Of a DNA stretch of 64,000 bases, positions 1-7,916 are shown one piece after another. The stretch comes from Allobogoriella alba. GTDB taxonomy: Bacteria > Actinomycetota > Actinomycetes > Actinomycetales > Actinomycetaceae. The notes under the pieces are model-generated. The model was not told where the DNA came from, did not search any database, and saw only the letters and a program-made list of their open reading frames with translations. Every line of letters starts with the position of its first letter. The first letter of the stretch is position 1. A program made the position numbers and the translations under genes. The DNA lies in assembly GCF_042665525.1 (NCBI RefSeq), contig NZ_JBHTCQ010000001.1, positions 1,488,001-1,552,000 of the forward strand, in the 5' to 3' direction.

Positions 1-1
1 C

Positions 2-346
2 GTTTCGAAGGTCTTCGTGGACGGGCTCGACTCGAAGCTCCTCAAGCGTGTAGTCCAGGACGCGGAGAAGGGCGAAAGGTCGCTCTCCCTCCTTAGGAAG
101 TTGCTCGCGTCACTGGGTGACCAGGACGATGTCTCGAAGGTCCTACGGGACTTGTATGCGATTCGTTCGCGTGGGGGTGTGGCGCACCTCAGCAACTCGG
201 AGTCGAGGGCGGTCATTGGTGAGCTCGGAATCTCCGAACTGGCACCAATTGCGGCTTTCGAGGCGGTCGTCAAGAGCGTCGAGGAGGCGGTGTCACGGAT
301 TGGAGATCTTCTGCGGCACGCCTCGCCTGCGCCCGACGCTGGCTGA
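2..346 (+). CDS. Hypothetical protein, C-terminal part (5' end outside window)
   Basis: The frame is open from the first bases of the window to the TGA at 344-346, so this is probably the C-terminal end of a longer protein; a GTG at 17 could also serve as a start. The visible part is mostly helical and ends with a hydrophobic-heptad stretch (FEAVVKSVEEAVSRIGDLL). A central LRDLYAIRSRGGVAHL segment faintly recalls HEPN-type helices, but no family is assigned. Base composition is visibly less GC-rich than the rest of the window, fitting an origin in an integrated element that ends at the RNA-gene fragment at 661-693. Confidence 0.5.
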   Translation, partial: VSKVFVDGLDSKLLKRVVQDAEKGERSLSLLRKLLASLGDQDDVSKVLRDLYAIRSRGGVAHLSNSESRAVIGELGISELAPIAAFEAVVKSVEEAVSRIGDLLRHASPAPDAG

Positions 347-788
347 GGCGTGATGTTCGGCGATGGTGGCGATGGCCGATCGCCAGGCCCTCTGCGTGAG
401 AACTTTCTCTACTGACTCAAGCGTGCTTCGCGCGCGGCGCAGGCGGCGGGCATGCGGCGCTGGCGCGCCGGTCCCGCCGCGACCTGCTCCAGGCTGAAGT
501 CGCACGATGGAGTCGTCATTTTGCACCAAGAGACGCCGTCGGAGCCTGGTACCCCCGTGGTACCCCGCGACGAGCTACCCGGGGCTGCCAGCAACGCCTG
601 CAACGCCAGAACCCGCACGAAACGGCGGATCGTCAGCCGTCCGACGTCTTCGCAACGAAACGGTCGCGGGTTCGAGTCCCGCTAGCTCCACCAAACGGCT
701 TCCCACCCGCGGCAGCGCAGCGACAGGACTGCGCCTCCGGTACGTACGATGGCGCGACCTTGCCCAGTGGTCGAAGGGATCATCAGGG
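347..788. other. Gene-poor stretch around the putative attachment site
   Basis: About 440 bases with no convincing gene. Reading frames in both directions run through it, but they cross the tRNA-like 3' end at 661-693 and show no family resemblance. Apart from that fragment I see no repeat, promoter or terminator that I can support. Confidence 0.5.
661..693 (+). other. 3' fragment of an alanine-type tRNA (or tmRNA): putative attachment site
   Basis: A complete T arm (stem GCGGG 666-670, loop TTCGAGT 671-677, stem CCCGC 678-682) is followed by acceptor strand TAGCTCC (683-689), discriminator A and CCA (690-693). A U at acceptor position 70 matches the G3:U70 identity pair of alanine tRNA and of tmRNA. 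No matching 5' acceptor strand, D arm or convincing anticodon stem lies in the preceding 120 bases, and no tmRNA body is found. Such isolated 3' ends mark the distal end (attR) of elements integrated into tRNA or ssrA genes. The intact gene and an integrase would lie left of the window. Confidence 0.7.
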
Positions 789-1331
789 ATGTCACGCGAG
801 CGAGCCTTCCGGGCAGCGACTGCCTGCGTAGGCGACATTCGGCCAACCCGTTCCCTGAACTCCCGGCATTCGGTTGCCGAGGTGGTCGAGGGCGAATTCG
901 GCCAGGGCGTGCTGAAGTACGGCCGGAATGAGGATGAGGTCAGGGGCATAGCGTGGGAGGCCTCGCTGTTGGCCTCGGACCCCGGGACGTTCGGCGATCG
1001 CCTCGTTGCGCGAAGCGTCGACGGTGCCTCCGTTTGGTCGATACAACGCCTGCTGCGAGGGCCGTCAGCCGTCGGGCGCGCTCGCGTGGCCACGCGCCGT
1101 GAGTTCGTGCCGATCGCATACCCCGACGATGCTGCGTTCGCCGACCGCCTTGCAGCCGTGGAAGGCGGTCGGGTGCAGTCCTTCTCCGACGTCGGCGCGG
1201 CGCCGTTCCGGCCGCTGGAGGCAGTTCTCCGCGAGGCCATGCGCGGCGGTGCCGGGTGCGGCGTCGGCGGTGCGGCCGAACTCGCCGATCGTCTTGCCGA
1301 TCTGCTCGAGGCGACACCGGGCGAGGATTGA
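789..1331 (+). CDS. Hypothetical protein
   Basis: A 180-residue frame from ATG 789. Third positions are GC-rich from about 880 onward, supporting real coding, but no family is recognised. The frame stays open upstream to 507, across the tRNA-like fragment. The start at 789 is preferred because it keeps the gene on the chromosomal side of that boundary; only a weak purine run (AAGGGATC, ending 7 bases upstream) acts as a ribosome site. The C-terminal half is alanine- and arginine-rich (FADRLAAVEGGRVQ, LADRLADLLEA), probably helical. It could be a degraded or strain-specific gene beside an integration site. Confidence 0.4.
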   Translation: MSRERAFRAATACVGDIRPTRSLNSRHSVAEVVEGEFGQGVLKYGRNEDEVRGIAWEASLLASDPGTFGDRLVARSVDGASVWSIQRLLRGPSAVGRARVATRREFVPIAYPDDAAFADRLAAVEGGRVQSFSDVGAAPFRPLEAVLREAMRGGAGCGVGGAAELADRLADLLEATPGED

Positions 1332-1433
1332 CCAGTCACGCGCCGGCTTTCGATTACCCGTCAGGAATCGAGAAGCCCGCTCCTCGGGGTCGCGCATAGC
1401 GTGTGACCACCCATCGGAACGAGGAGAGGGACC

Positions 1434-1895
1434 ATGAGCACATCGCAGGAGACCGGGACCGCTACCCGCGGGTTCTCGAAGGAGGAGCGCGCCGCGATGA
1501 AGGCGCGCGCCGTGGAGATCAAGGCGGAGTCGCGCGGCGGCAGCCGGTCCAAGAAGGCGGCGGCCGACGAGGCCGCGATGCTGAAGAAGATCGCCGAGAT
1601 GGCTTCCCCGGACCGGGAGATCGCGGAGCGGCTGCACGGCGTCGTCACCGCCGCGGCCCCCGAGCTGGCGCCGAAGCTCTGGTACGGCCAGCCGGCGTGG
1701 GCCCGCGCCGGCAAGCCGCTGTGCTTCTTCCGGAGCGGCCAGGTGGACAAGGAGCGGTACTCGACGTTCGGCTTCAGCACCGAGGCCAACCTCGACGACG
1801 ACGGCGGCCTGTGGGCCACGTCGTTCGCGCTGACGGAGCTGACCGAGGCCGGGGAGAAGCGGATCGCGGAACTCGTCGCGAAGGCGGTCTCCTGA
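1434..1895 (+). CDS. DUF1801 (YdhG-like) domain protein
   Basis: A 153-residue protein. Residues about 50-150 carry the DUF1801 pattern: a helical segment followed by LWYGQPAWARAGKPLCFF, then a strand-rich part ending LTELTEAGEKRIAELV. Family members are small soluble proteins of uncertain role; the Bacillus homologue has been called an iron chaperone. The first 45 residues are Lys/Arg/Glu-rich and absent from short family members. A strong ribosome site (GAGGAGAGGG) precedes the ATG. It stands alone on this strand, convergent with the next two genes. Confidence 0.8.
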   Translation: MSTSQETGTATRGFSKEERAAMKARAVEIKAESRGGSRSKKAAADEAAMLKKIAEMASPDREIAERLHGVVTAAAPELAPKLWYGQPAWARAGKPLCFFRSGQVDKERYSTFGFSTEANLDDDGGLWATSFALTELTEAGEKRIAELVAKAVS

Positions 1896-1910
1896 CCTCG
1901 GGCGAAGGGC

Positions 1911-2540
1911 TCAGTACTCCCTGACGCTGCAGTCCCAGTGCCACCGGCGCCCGTGCGTCGCGTCGGTCCGCCCGGTCGCGGCCAGCAGGTCCTGCCAGGG
2001 GTCGACGGTGCGTCGCGCGCCCGGGAAGAGCCTGGTCAGTGTGCGGTCGGCGATCTCGCCGTCGACCGCGAAGTCGACGCCGTTCGCGGTGAGGATGTCC
2101 CACCCGTGCATCGCGCCCTCGACCACGCCCATCGCGGCGAAGCCGGAGGCGTCCGCGAGGCCGTGCGGGTGCCAGCCGCGCCGGTCGGGCGGTGCCGTGG
2201 TGGTGACCGACACCAGCAGGCCGCCGAGGGCGTCCACGCACTCGGCCATCACCCGGCTGCCGCCCGCCGGGTCGGGCCAGAACAGCATCGGAGGGCTGCC
2301 CTCCCGGCGGGGCGGGCCCTCCAGCAGACGCAGGTAGTCCTCGCGCGGCGGCCTGGCTCCCGAGAGCTGCAGGGCGTAGGCGCCGAAGTCGTCGAGCAGG
2401 TGGGCGGCAGTGTCCCGGCAGTCCCACGCGAGCCGGTAGGCGCTCCGGTCCCAGGCGTCGTCCGGGAGACCCGCGAACGCCTCCGTCAGGGCGTCGACGA
2501 CGCTCCGCAGGTCGGCAGGCGTGGTCACCTGTGCGCTCAC
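1911..2540 (-). CDS. Maleylpyruvate isomerase N-terminal-like (MDMPI_N/DinB-fold) protein
   Basis: A 209-residue protein resembling actinobacterial mycothiol-dependent maleylpyruvate isomerase-like proteins: an N-terminal four-helix region with WDCRDTAAHLLDDFGAYALQL (potential metal-ligand His near residue 47) and a later GVVEGAMHGWDIL motif. Family members are often detoxification enzymes of unknown substrate. The GTG start at 2540 overlaps the stop of the upstream VOC gene (GTGA arrangement), so the two are probably translated from one message. No C-terminal SCP2-like domain is evident. The exact reaction cannot be assigned. Confidence 0.65.
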   Translation of the reverse strand: MSAQVTTPADLRSVVDALTEAFAGLPDDAWDRSAYRLAWDCRDTAAHLLDDFGAYALQLSGARPPREDYLRLLEGPPRREGSPPMLFWPDPAGGSRVMAECVDALGGLLVSVTTTAPPDRRGWHPHGLADASGFAAMGVVEGAMHGWDILTANGVDFAVDGEIADRTLTRLFPGARRTVDPWQDLLAATGRTDATHGRRWHWDCSVREY

Positions 2541-2932
2541 GTGCGGCTCATCTCCTCCTCGGACCGGAGGATGCAGAAGTCGTTGCCCTCCGGGTCGGCG
2601 AACCACACCCAGCCGGTACCCGGCCCGAACTTGCCGCGGAGGTCGGCGACCTCCGCGGCGCCCATCTCCCGCACCCGTTGGATCTCCTCGTCCCGGGTCC
2701 CGGCGCGGGGCCGGAGGTCGAAGTGGAGGCGGTTCTTGACCGTCTTCTCCTCGGGCACCTCGATGAAGAGGATGCGATGACCGGTCCCGGGGTCGAGGAT
2801 CATGCACTCCTCGTCGCCCGGCTCGTTGGGGTCGTCGGGATCGTCGGTGTAGTCGAGCAGCCGCTTCCACCACTCGGACAGCTCGTAGGCGTTGCGGCAG
2901 TCGACGGACGTGTGCGAGACGAAGGAGGCCAT
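2537..2932 (-). CDS. VOC-family (glyoxalase-like) protein
   Basis: A 131-residue single-domain protein with the vicinal-oxygen-chelate pattern: an N-terminal SHTSVDCRNAYELSEWWKRLL segment, a middle strand HRILFIEVPEEKTVKNRLHFDL and a C-terminal GTGWVWFADPEGNDFCIL. This arrangement is the Glyoxalase_6 subtype common in actinobacteria, usually of unknown substrate. ATG at 2932 was chosen because the family pattern begins immediately after it; the frame is open further upstream but without homology. It is the first gene of a two-gene operon with the MDMPI_N-like protein, overlapping by four bases. A second, more distant VOC gene lies at 53775-54152. Confidence 0.75.
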   Translation of the reverse strand: MASFVSHTSVDCRNAYELSEWWKRLLDYTDDPDDPNEPGDEECMILDPGTGHRILFIEVPEEKTVKNRLHFDLRPRAGTRDEEIQRVREMGAAEVADLRGKFGPGTGWVWFADPEGNDFCILRSEEEMSRT

Positions 2933-3006
2933 GCGGCAAGCACACCGGGACCGGCGCGTGGCGGCAAGCGCATTACCGGCGGCGGGGTGGGCAGGTGGCG
3001 CGCGGC

Positions 3007-4101
3007 TCAGCCCACCACCCGGACGTCGTGCTCGGCTCCCGGGTCGGTGAAGGCCAGCAGCCGGTGCGCCTCGGCCTCCACCTCGTCCCGTTCGGCGGCG
3101 CTGAGCCTTCGGAACGGTGAGACGGTGAGGGTGGCCGCGCCGTCCCCGACGACGAGGTCCCACGTGGCGGCGACCGTGCCGTCCACCAGCACGGTCGCCG
3201 CCACGCCCGAGCCGACGCAGACCTGACGGCGCACGTCGTCGCTCATCACCCGGGTGCGGTCGTGATGGCCGAGGAGGAACGCGTCGAACGCGGGTAGCAG
3301 CCGCACCGGCGCCGGGGTGTCCGGGTCCGGCAGAGGCGCCTCGGGCAGGTCCAGCAGCTCACGGCCACGCTCGTCGCGCAGGACCCGCAGGTCGGGCCGC
3401 ATGCCCGCGACGACCTCCCGCAGCCCGCTGATCCCGGACCACACGCGCATGTCGGAGACCGTCGCCGGGCCGAACGCGGCCAGGTACCGCCGCAGCAGGG
3501 TCGCGACGTCGTCGGCCGTCGCCTCGGCGGGCAGCGCGCCGCGGGGGAGCGCGAAGGGCGTCGCGCCCCGGGTGCGCCAGGTGCCGCTCGGCGCCGGGTG
3601 GGTCACCGGGAGGAGGTACTGGACCGTCCAGCCGAGCGCCGTCGGGTCCGCGCCCGGGCGGCTCGCCGCGAGGCGGCGTCCCAGCTCCGGACGGGTCAGC
3701 ACGGTCCCGTCGGCGAGCAGCTCGCGGGCGTCCCGCACGAGCTCGCCGAGGTCGATCCCGCGCGTGCGCGAGCCGAAGGTGTTCCGCTGCACGCGTCGCA
3801 GCAGACCCGCCAGGGCCGGCCGGACCAGGGTGAAGTCCTCGGCCGTCATCACGTGCTGGGTGGACCGCATGAGGGTCGAACGCACCAGCGTGCCGTCCTC
3901 GATCGCGCGGGTGACGTCGGTGATCGTGACCCGCTCCAGCCGGCTCCACAGCGCCAGGTACGGCAGGTCCGGCTCCTGCGCGTTGAGGCCCAGCAGGTGC
4001 GCGACGGCGTCGGGCACGGAGCGATCGTCGCGGCCCAGCAGGAGCTGGCGGGCAAGCGTCGCCCGTCCCAGCGCGCGGGCAGAAAGGGGAGGTCCTGACA
4101 C
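3007..4101 (-). CDS. Winged-helix HTH_42 protein, AlkZ/YcaQ-like
   Basis: A 364-residue protein of the HTH_42 superfamily, which contains DNA glycosylases such as AlkZ and YcaQ that unhook interstrand crosslinks. Supporting stretches are LARQLLLGR near residue 20, LGLNAQEPDLPYLALWSRL at 38-55, GTLVRSTLMRSTQHVMTAEDF at about 70-90 and a C-terminal VLVDGTVAATWDLV segment. The catalytic Gln-x-Gln/Asp motif of characterised members appears here as Asn40-Ala-Gln42, so glycosylase activity is uncertain. The GTG start has a TACGCT -10 box eight bases upstream (leaderless). The next gene is divergent. Confidence 0.75.
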   Translation of the reverse strand: MSGPPLSARALGRATLARQLLLGRDDRSVPDAVAHLLGLNAQEPDLPYLALWSRLERVTITDVTRAIEDGTLVRSTLMRSTQHVMTAEDFTLVRPALAGLLRRVQRNTFGSRTRGIDLGELVRDARELLADGTVLTRPELGRRLAASRPGADPTALGWTVQYLLPVTHPAPSGTWRTRGATPFALPRGALPAEATADDVATLLRRYLAAFGPATVSDMRVWSGISGLREVVAGMRPDLRVLRDERGRELLDLPEAPLPDPDTPAPVRLLPAFDAFLLGHHDRTRVMSDDVRRQVCVGSGVAATVLVDGTVAATWDLVVGDGAATLTVSPFRRLSAAERDEVEAEAHRLLAFTDPGAEHDVRVVG

Positions 4102-4160
4102 GACGCCCGAGCGTACGGGCCATCGCGGACAACGGCGGTCCGCGATGCCACACTGCCCCT

Positions 4161-5015
4161 ATGACGTCCTTCATCGCAGCAGGAGCCGAGGTCGAGCAGC
4201 TGTTCACGGGTGCCATCTGGACCGAGGGGCCGGTGTGGATCCCGGACCGGAAGGTGGTCCGGTTCAGCGACATCCCGAACGACCGGGTCCTCGAGTTCGA
4301 CCCCGCGACCGGTGCCACCGAGGTGCAGGCGCAACCGGCCGGCTACCAGAACGGCCGGACCCTCGACCGTGACGGTCGCGTCGTGCAGTGCTCGCACGGC
4401 AACCGGCGCGTCGAGCGAGAGGTCGCCGGCGCCGTCGAGGCCGTCGCCGAGCGTTGGTCCGGAGGCCGGTTCAACTCGCCGAACGACGTCGTGGTCGCGC
4501 GTGACGGGGCGGTGTGGTTCACCGACCCGCCGTACGGCATCCAGCCGAGCGGCCGGGAGGGGCACCCCGGCGAGATGGAGTACGGCGCCTGCTACGTCTT
4601 CCGCGTCGACCCCTCGACCGGCGCGGCCGAGCCCGTCGTCACCGACATGGACTACCCCAACGGCCTCGCGTTCTCGCCCGACGAGTCCGTCCTCTACGTC
4701 GCCGACACCGGTGAGGTGACGGGCCTGCGCGCCTACGACGTCGCCGACGGCGTCTGCAGGAACGGCCGCGACGTGCCGACCGTGCCGGTCGGCGCGGTGG
4801 ACGGACTCCGGGTGGACGACGACGGCCGGCTGTGGTGCTCCGCCGGTGACGGCGTCTACGTCCTCGACCCCGACGGGCGGGTCCTCGAGCACATCGCGGT
4901 GCCGGAGGTCGTCTCGAACCTCTGCTTCGGCGGCGAGGGACACGACTGGCTCTACATGACGGCCACCACGAGCCTGTACGGCGTCCGGCTGGCCGCGTCC
5001 CCCACGGCACCGTAG
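4161..5015 (+). CDS. SMP-30/gluconolactonase/LRE family protein
   Basis: A 284-residue six-bladed beta-propeller protein of the SMP-30 family, cytosolic (no signal peptide). Members are metal-dependent lactonases or hydrolases acting on sugar lactones. Family marks are GAIWTEGPVWIP (metal-ligand Glu near residue 18), FNSPNDVVVARDGAVWFTDPPYG around 95-118, YPNGLAFSPDESVLYVADT near 170 and VDGLRVDDDGRLW near 213. It starts 60 bases from the divergent HTH_42 gene and ends 58 bases before the lacI-type gene, so it could feed the adjacent sugar operon, though no shared regulation is proven. Confidence 0.85.
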   Translation: MTSFIAAGAEVEQLFTGAIWTEGPVWIPDRKVVRFSDIPNDRVLEFDPATGATEVQAQPAGYQNGRTLDRDGRVVQCSHGNRRVEREVAGAVEAVAERWSGGRFNSPNDVVVARDGAVWFTDPPYGIQPSGREGHPGEMEYGACYVFRVDPSTGAAEPVVTDMDYPNGLAFSPDESVLYVADTGEVTGLRAYDVADGVCRNGRDVPTVPVGAVDGLRVDDDGRLWCSAGDGVYVLDPDGRVLEHIAVPEVVSNLCFGGEGHDWLYMTATTSLYGVRLAASPTAP

Positions 5016-5035
5016 GAGTCGCCGGTCGGGCGCAC

Positions 5036-5060
5036 TAGCATGAAAACGTTACAAGCGTTC
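5036..5060 (+). promoter_or_regulatory. lacI-type gene promoter (-10) and operator-like sequence
   Basis: A TAGCAT -10 box (5036-5041) is followed directly by TGAAAACGTTACAAGCGTT (5041-5059), which contains AACGTT-aca-AGCGTT, an imperfect inverted repeat. The block CACTAGC(A/G)TGAAAACG recurs in front of the permease gene at about 6098-6112. The shared motif downstream of both -10 boxes is the best candidate site for the LacI-family protein, implying autoregulation. Confidence 0.6.
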
Positions 5061-5073
5061 CAGGGGGCCACCG

Positions 5074-6063
5074 GTGACCTCGAACATCCATGACGTGGCG
5101 GCGGCGGCCGGGGTCTCCATCGCGACCGTGTCCCGGGTCTTCAACGGCCAGCGTGTCTCGCCGGACCGAGCCAAGCGCGTCCGGGACGCGGCACGGCGCC
5201 TGAACTTCTCCCCGAACCGGGCGGCCCGCACGCTGCGCAGGAAGCACTCCGAGGTCATCGCCCTGATCATCCCCGACGTGGAGAACCCCTACTTCACCGC
5301 GATGGCGCGCGGTGTCGAGGACAGCGCCCAGCGGGCCGGCTACTCGGTGGTGCTGTGCAACACCGACGACCAGGACGAGAAGGAGAGTCAGTACCTGCGG
5401 ATCGCCGTGAGCGAGAACATGGCGGGCGTCGTCGTCGTCCCGAACGGGCCGACGCCGGACCTGCTGTCGTACGTCGCCAGCGGTCGGCACGTGGTCGCGA
5501 TCGACCGCCAGCTGGACCTCGGCGCCGACGAGGTCCTCCTGGACAATGTCGCGGCGGGCCGCATGGCCACCGGCGCCCTGCTCGACGCCGGTCACCGCCA
5601 CGTCGGCCTGGTGACCGGCCCGAGCCACCTCAGCTCCGCCCACGACCGCGTCATCGGCTGGCGCGCGGCGTACGGGGAACGCGGTCTCGAGGTCGACGAG
5701 ACCCTCGTGGAGCACGGTGACTTCCGGGTGGCCGGCGCCCGGGAGGCGATGCGTGCCCTGCTGGGCACCGGCGCCGAGATCGACGCCGTCGTGGCGGGGA
5801 ACAACCTGTCGGGCATCGGAGCCTTCCAGGTGCTCGCCCGGGCGGGCACGGTACCGCCGGCTTTCGGGTTCGCCATCATCGGCGACCTGCCCTTCACGAC
5901 CATGGTCTCGGCACGGATCACCCGTGTCGGTCTCCCTGCCCGCGAGATGGGGATCCGAGCGGCGGACATGCTCATCGACCGTATCGGCGGGCACGGGGGC
6001 GGCCCTCGCACGCTCACGCTGCAGCCCGAGATCCTTCCGGTCGAGGAGGACTGGACCGTCTGA
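5074..6063 (+). CDS. LacI-family transcriptional regulator
   Basis: A 329-residue one-component repressor. An N-terminal helix-turn-helix (residues 3-25, IHDVAAAAGVSIATVSRVFNG) and hinge helix (FSPNRAARTLRRKHS) are followed by a periplasmic-binding-protein-like sugar sensor (VIALIIPDVENPYFTAMARGVED onward). It should bind its operator as a dimer and release it on binding a sugar or its derivative. The GTG start at 5074 follows an AGGGGGC run. The gene precedes a sugar ABC operon with a similar operator motif, so local control of that operon is likely. The ligand is unknown, but the sulfatase in the operon points to a sulfated sugar. Confidence 0.93.
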   Translation: MTSNIHDVAAAAGVSIATVSRVFNGQRVSPDRAKRVRDAARRLNFSPNRAARTLRRKHSEVIALIIPDVENPYFTAMARGVEDSAQRAGYSVVLCNTDDQDEKESQYLRIAVSENMAGVVVVPNGPTPDLLSYVASGRHVVAIDRQLDLGADEVLLDNVAAGRMATGALLDAGHRHVGLVTGPSHLSSAHDRVIGWRAAYGERGLEVDETLVEHGDFRVAGAREAMRALLGTGAEIDAVVAGNNLSGIGAFQVLARAGTVPPAFGFAIIGDLPFTTMVSARITRVGLPAREMGIRAADMLIDRIGGHGGGPRTLTLQPEILPVEEDWTV

Positions 6064-6075
6064 GGCGTCCTGTCG

Positions 6076-6135
6076 TTGACACTGCGGGAGAGCGCCCACT
6101 AGCGTGAAAACGATTACGAAATGTAAACCTTTTCA
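6076..6135 (+). promoter_or_regulatory. Sugar operon promoter with nested inverted repeats
   Basis: A -35 TTGACA (6076-6081), 18-base spacer and -10 TAGCGT (6100-6105) form a good vegetative promoter. Immediately downstream are two nested repeats: TGAAAA (6105-6110) with TTTTCA (6130-6135), and TTAC-GAAAT-GTAA (6114-6126). A repressor bound here would cover the transcription start. The block starting CACTAGCGTGAAAACG matches that before the lacI-type gene, which supports one regulator acting on both. Confidence 0.7.
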
Positions 6136-6158
6136 GCCCTTCCAGGCCAGGTGGTTCG

Positions 6159-7070
6159 ATGACTGCCGTCGCGGGACCCTCCCGGCGTCGACGCTCTTCC
6201 GACCGGAACGCTGCCCTCCTCCTGCTCGCACCGAACGTCGTGGGCTTCGTCGTCTTCCTGGGCGTCCCGATCGTGATGAGCGTGGTGCTGAGCCTGTTCC
6301 GCGTCGACGGCTTCGGGAACTACGAGTTCGTCGGGGCCGAGAACTACCTCGAGCTGTTCCGGGACACGTACTTCGGCCGAAGCGTCCTGGTCACCGTCGT
6401 GTACGTGGTGGCCATGGTGCCCGGCGTGTTCCTCACCGGCCTCGGTCTGGCCCTGCTGACCCGGCGGCAGTCGCTGGCCAACGGAACGGCACGCGCGGCG
6501 TTCTTCCTCCCGCACGTCGTCAGCCTGGTGGTGATCGGCCTCGTCTGGCAGTTCCTGCTCACGGACAAGGTCGGGATCGTCAACCGCTTCCTCGAGCTGA
6601 TCGGTCTCGAGGGCATCTCCTGGCTGGGGGACAGCAGGTACGCCCTGTGGTCCGTCATCGCGGTGAGCGTGTGGTTCTACATGGGCTACTACATGATCAT
6701 CTTCCTGGCGGGTCTCAACGACATCCCGCAGGAGCACTACGACGCCGCGCGCGTCGACGGCGCCGGCCCGGTCGCGTCGTTCCGGTACGTGACCTGGCCG
6801 CTGCTGAAGCCCACCAGCTTCTTCGTCCTCATGATCGCCACGGTCGCCGCCGTCTCCGGGGGGCAGGCCTTCGACCTGATCTACGTCATGACGCAGGGCG
6901 GGCCGGCGGACTCGACCTCGCTGGTGATGTTCTACATCTACGAGCAGGCGTTCCAGTACGGCAACTACGGCTACGCGTGCGCGATGTCCGCGCTCGTGGT
7001 CCTCAGCCTGCTGGCCGTGACGGGGTCACTCTTCCTCGCCACCAGGGGAGGGCGGTTCGACCATGCCTGA
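6159..7070 (+). CDS. Sugar ABC transporter permease (MalF/UgpA type)
   Basis: A 303-residue inner-membrane permease of the CUT1 carbohydrate importer class. Six transmembrane segments are visible, beginning AALLLLAPNVVGFVVFLGVPIVMSVVLSL (residues about 17-45) and ending LVVLSLLAVTGSLFLA. The EAA loop that contacts the ATPase reads IPQEHYDAARVDGAGPVASFRYVTWPLLKP (about 190-220). It is the first gene of the operon behind the promoter at 6076-6105 and overlaps the next permease by eight bases. It should pair with that permease and the lipoprotein encoded at 9146. No dedicated ATPase gene is present, so a shared MsiK-type ATPase elsewhere is expected. Confidence 0.92.
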   Translation: MTAVAGPSRRRRSSDRNAALLLLAPNVVGFVVFLGVPIVMSVVLSLFRVDGFGNYEFVGAENYLELFRDTYFGRSVLVTVVYVVAMVPGVFLTGLGLALLTRRQSLANGTARAAFFLPHVVSLVVIGLVWQFLLTDKVGIVNRFLELIGLEGISWLGDSRYALWSVIAVSVWFYMGYYMIIFLAGLNDIPQEHYDAARVDGAGPVASFRYVTWPLLKPTSFFVLMIATVAAVSGGQAFDLIYVMTQGGPADSTSLVMFYIYEQAFQYGNYGYACAMSALVVLSLLAVTGSLFLATRGGRFDHA

Positions 7071-7893
7071 CCGGCGCCGCCTCCGGCCACGCACCACGCA
7101 CCTGCTGGGCGCGCTGACCCTGCTGCTCGCACTGCTCGTCGCCGCTCCGCTGATCCTCATGGCGCTCGCCGCCTTCAAGGATGCCGGGTCCGTCTTCGAC
7201 GGATCACCGATCGCCACGGAGCCCACCCTGGCGAACTTCGCCCACGTGCTCGGGGAGGTCCCGCTGCTGCGCTACATGGGCAACAGCCTCCTCGTCGCGG
7301 TTGCCGCGACGGCCGGCACGCTGGTGTTCAGCTCGATGGGGGCCTTCGCCCTTGCGCGACTCCACTTCCGCGGTCGCGACACGCTGTTCTTCGCGTTCTT
7401 CTCCACCATCTTCGTCTCCGTGCCGCTGATCATCGTCCCGCTCTACCTCGTGGTGCGTGAGCTCGGTCTGCTGGAGTCGCTGGGTGGCGTCGTCGCTCCG
7501 ATGATGTTCCAGGCGTTCGCGCTGTTCCTGCTCCGGCAGTTCTACCTCACGCTCCCGGACGAGCTGGACGACGCGGCGCGGCTGGACGGGTGTGGTCCGC
7601 TCCGGATCTTCTGGAGCATCGCGCTGCCGCTGAGCCGGCCGGTCATGGCGGCGCTCGCGATCTTCGTCTTCCTCGGCGCCTGGAACGCGTTCCTCTGGCC
7701 GTTGACCGTGGCACGCGATCCCTCGCTGTGGGTGGTCCAGATCGGGATCGCGTCGCTGCAGGGCGAGTTCGCCGGCGCCTGGGGCGCCATCCTCGCGGCG
7801 TCGACCGTCGCGTCGATCCCGACGATCGTCCTGTTCCTGATCTTCCAACGCCAGATCATCGAATCGATCAAGACCTCCGGCCTCAAGGGATGA
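7063..7893 (+). CDS. Sugar ABC transporter permease (MalG/UgpE type)
   Basis: A 276-residue CUT1-class permease, partner of the preceding gene, with an N-terminal membrane segment LGALTLLLALLVAAPLILMALAAF and five more. The EAA motif LPDELDDAARLDGCGPLRIFWSIALPLSRP lies around residues 163-193. The start at 7063 lies within the end of the upstream gene (ATGCCTGA), typical of translational coupling. The last codons read IESIKTSGLKG, a tail common in MalG-type permeases. It is followed closely by the sulfatase gene rather than a binding protein or ATPase. Confidence 0.92.
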   Translation: MPDRRRLRPRTTHLLGALTLLLALLVAAPLILMALAAFKDAGSVFDGSPIATEPTLANFAHVLGEVPLLRYMGNSLLVAVAATAGTLVFSSMGAFALARLHFRGRDTLFFAFFSTIFVSVPLIIVPLYLVVRELGLLESLGGVVAPMMFQAFALFLLRQFYLTLPDELDDAARLDGCGPLRIFWSIALPLSRPVMAALAIFVFLGAWNAFLWPLTVARDPSLWVVQIGIASLQGEFAGAWGAILAASTVASIPTIVLFLIFQRQIIESIKTSGLKG

Positions 7894-7916
7894 GGCCGGT
7901 GGCGGGAAAGGTGGGT

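Noticed and set aside
300..693. A complete tmRNA or tRNA ending at 693
   Set aside because: No 5' acceptor strand, D arm, tag reading frame or pseudoknot-like body could be found upstream of the T arm; only the 3' end is present.
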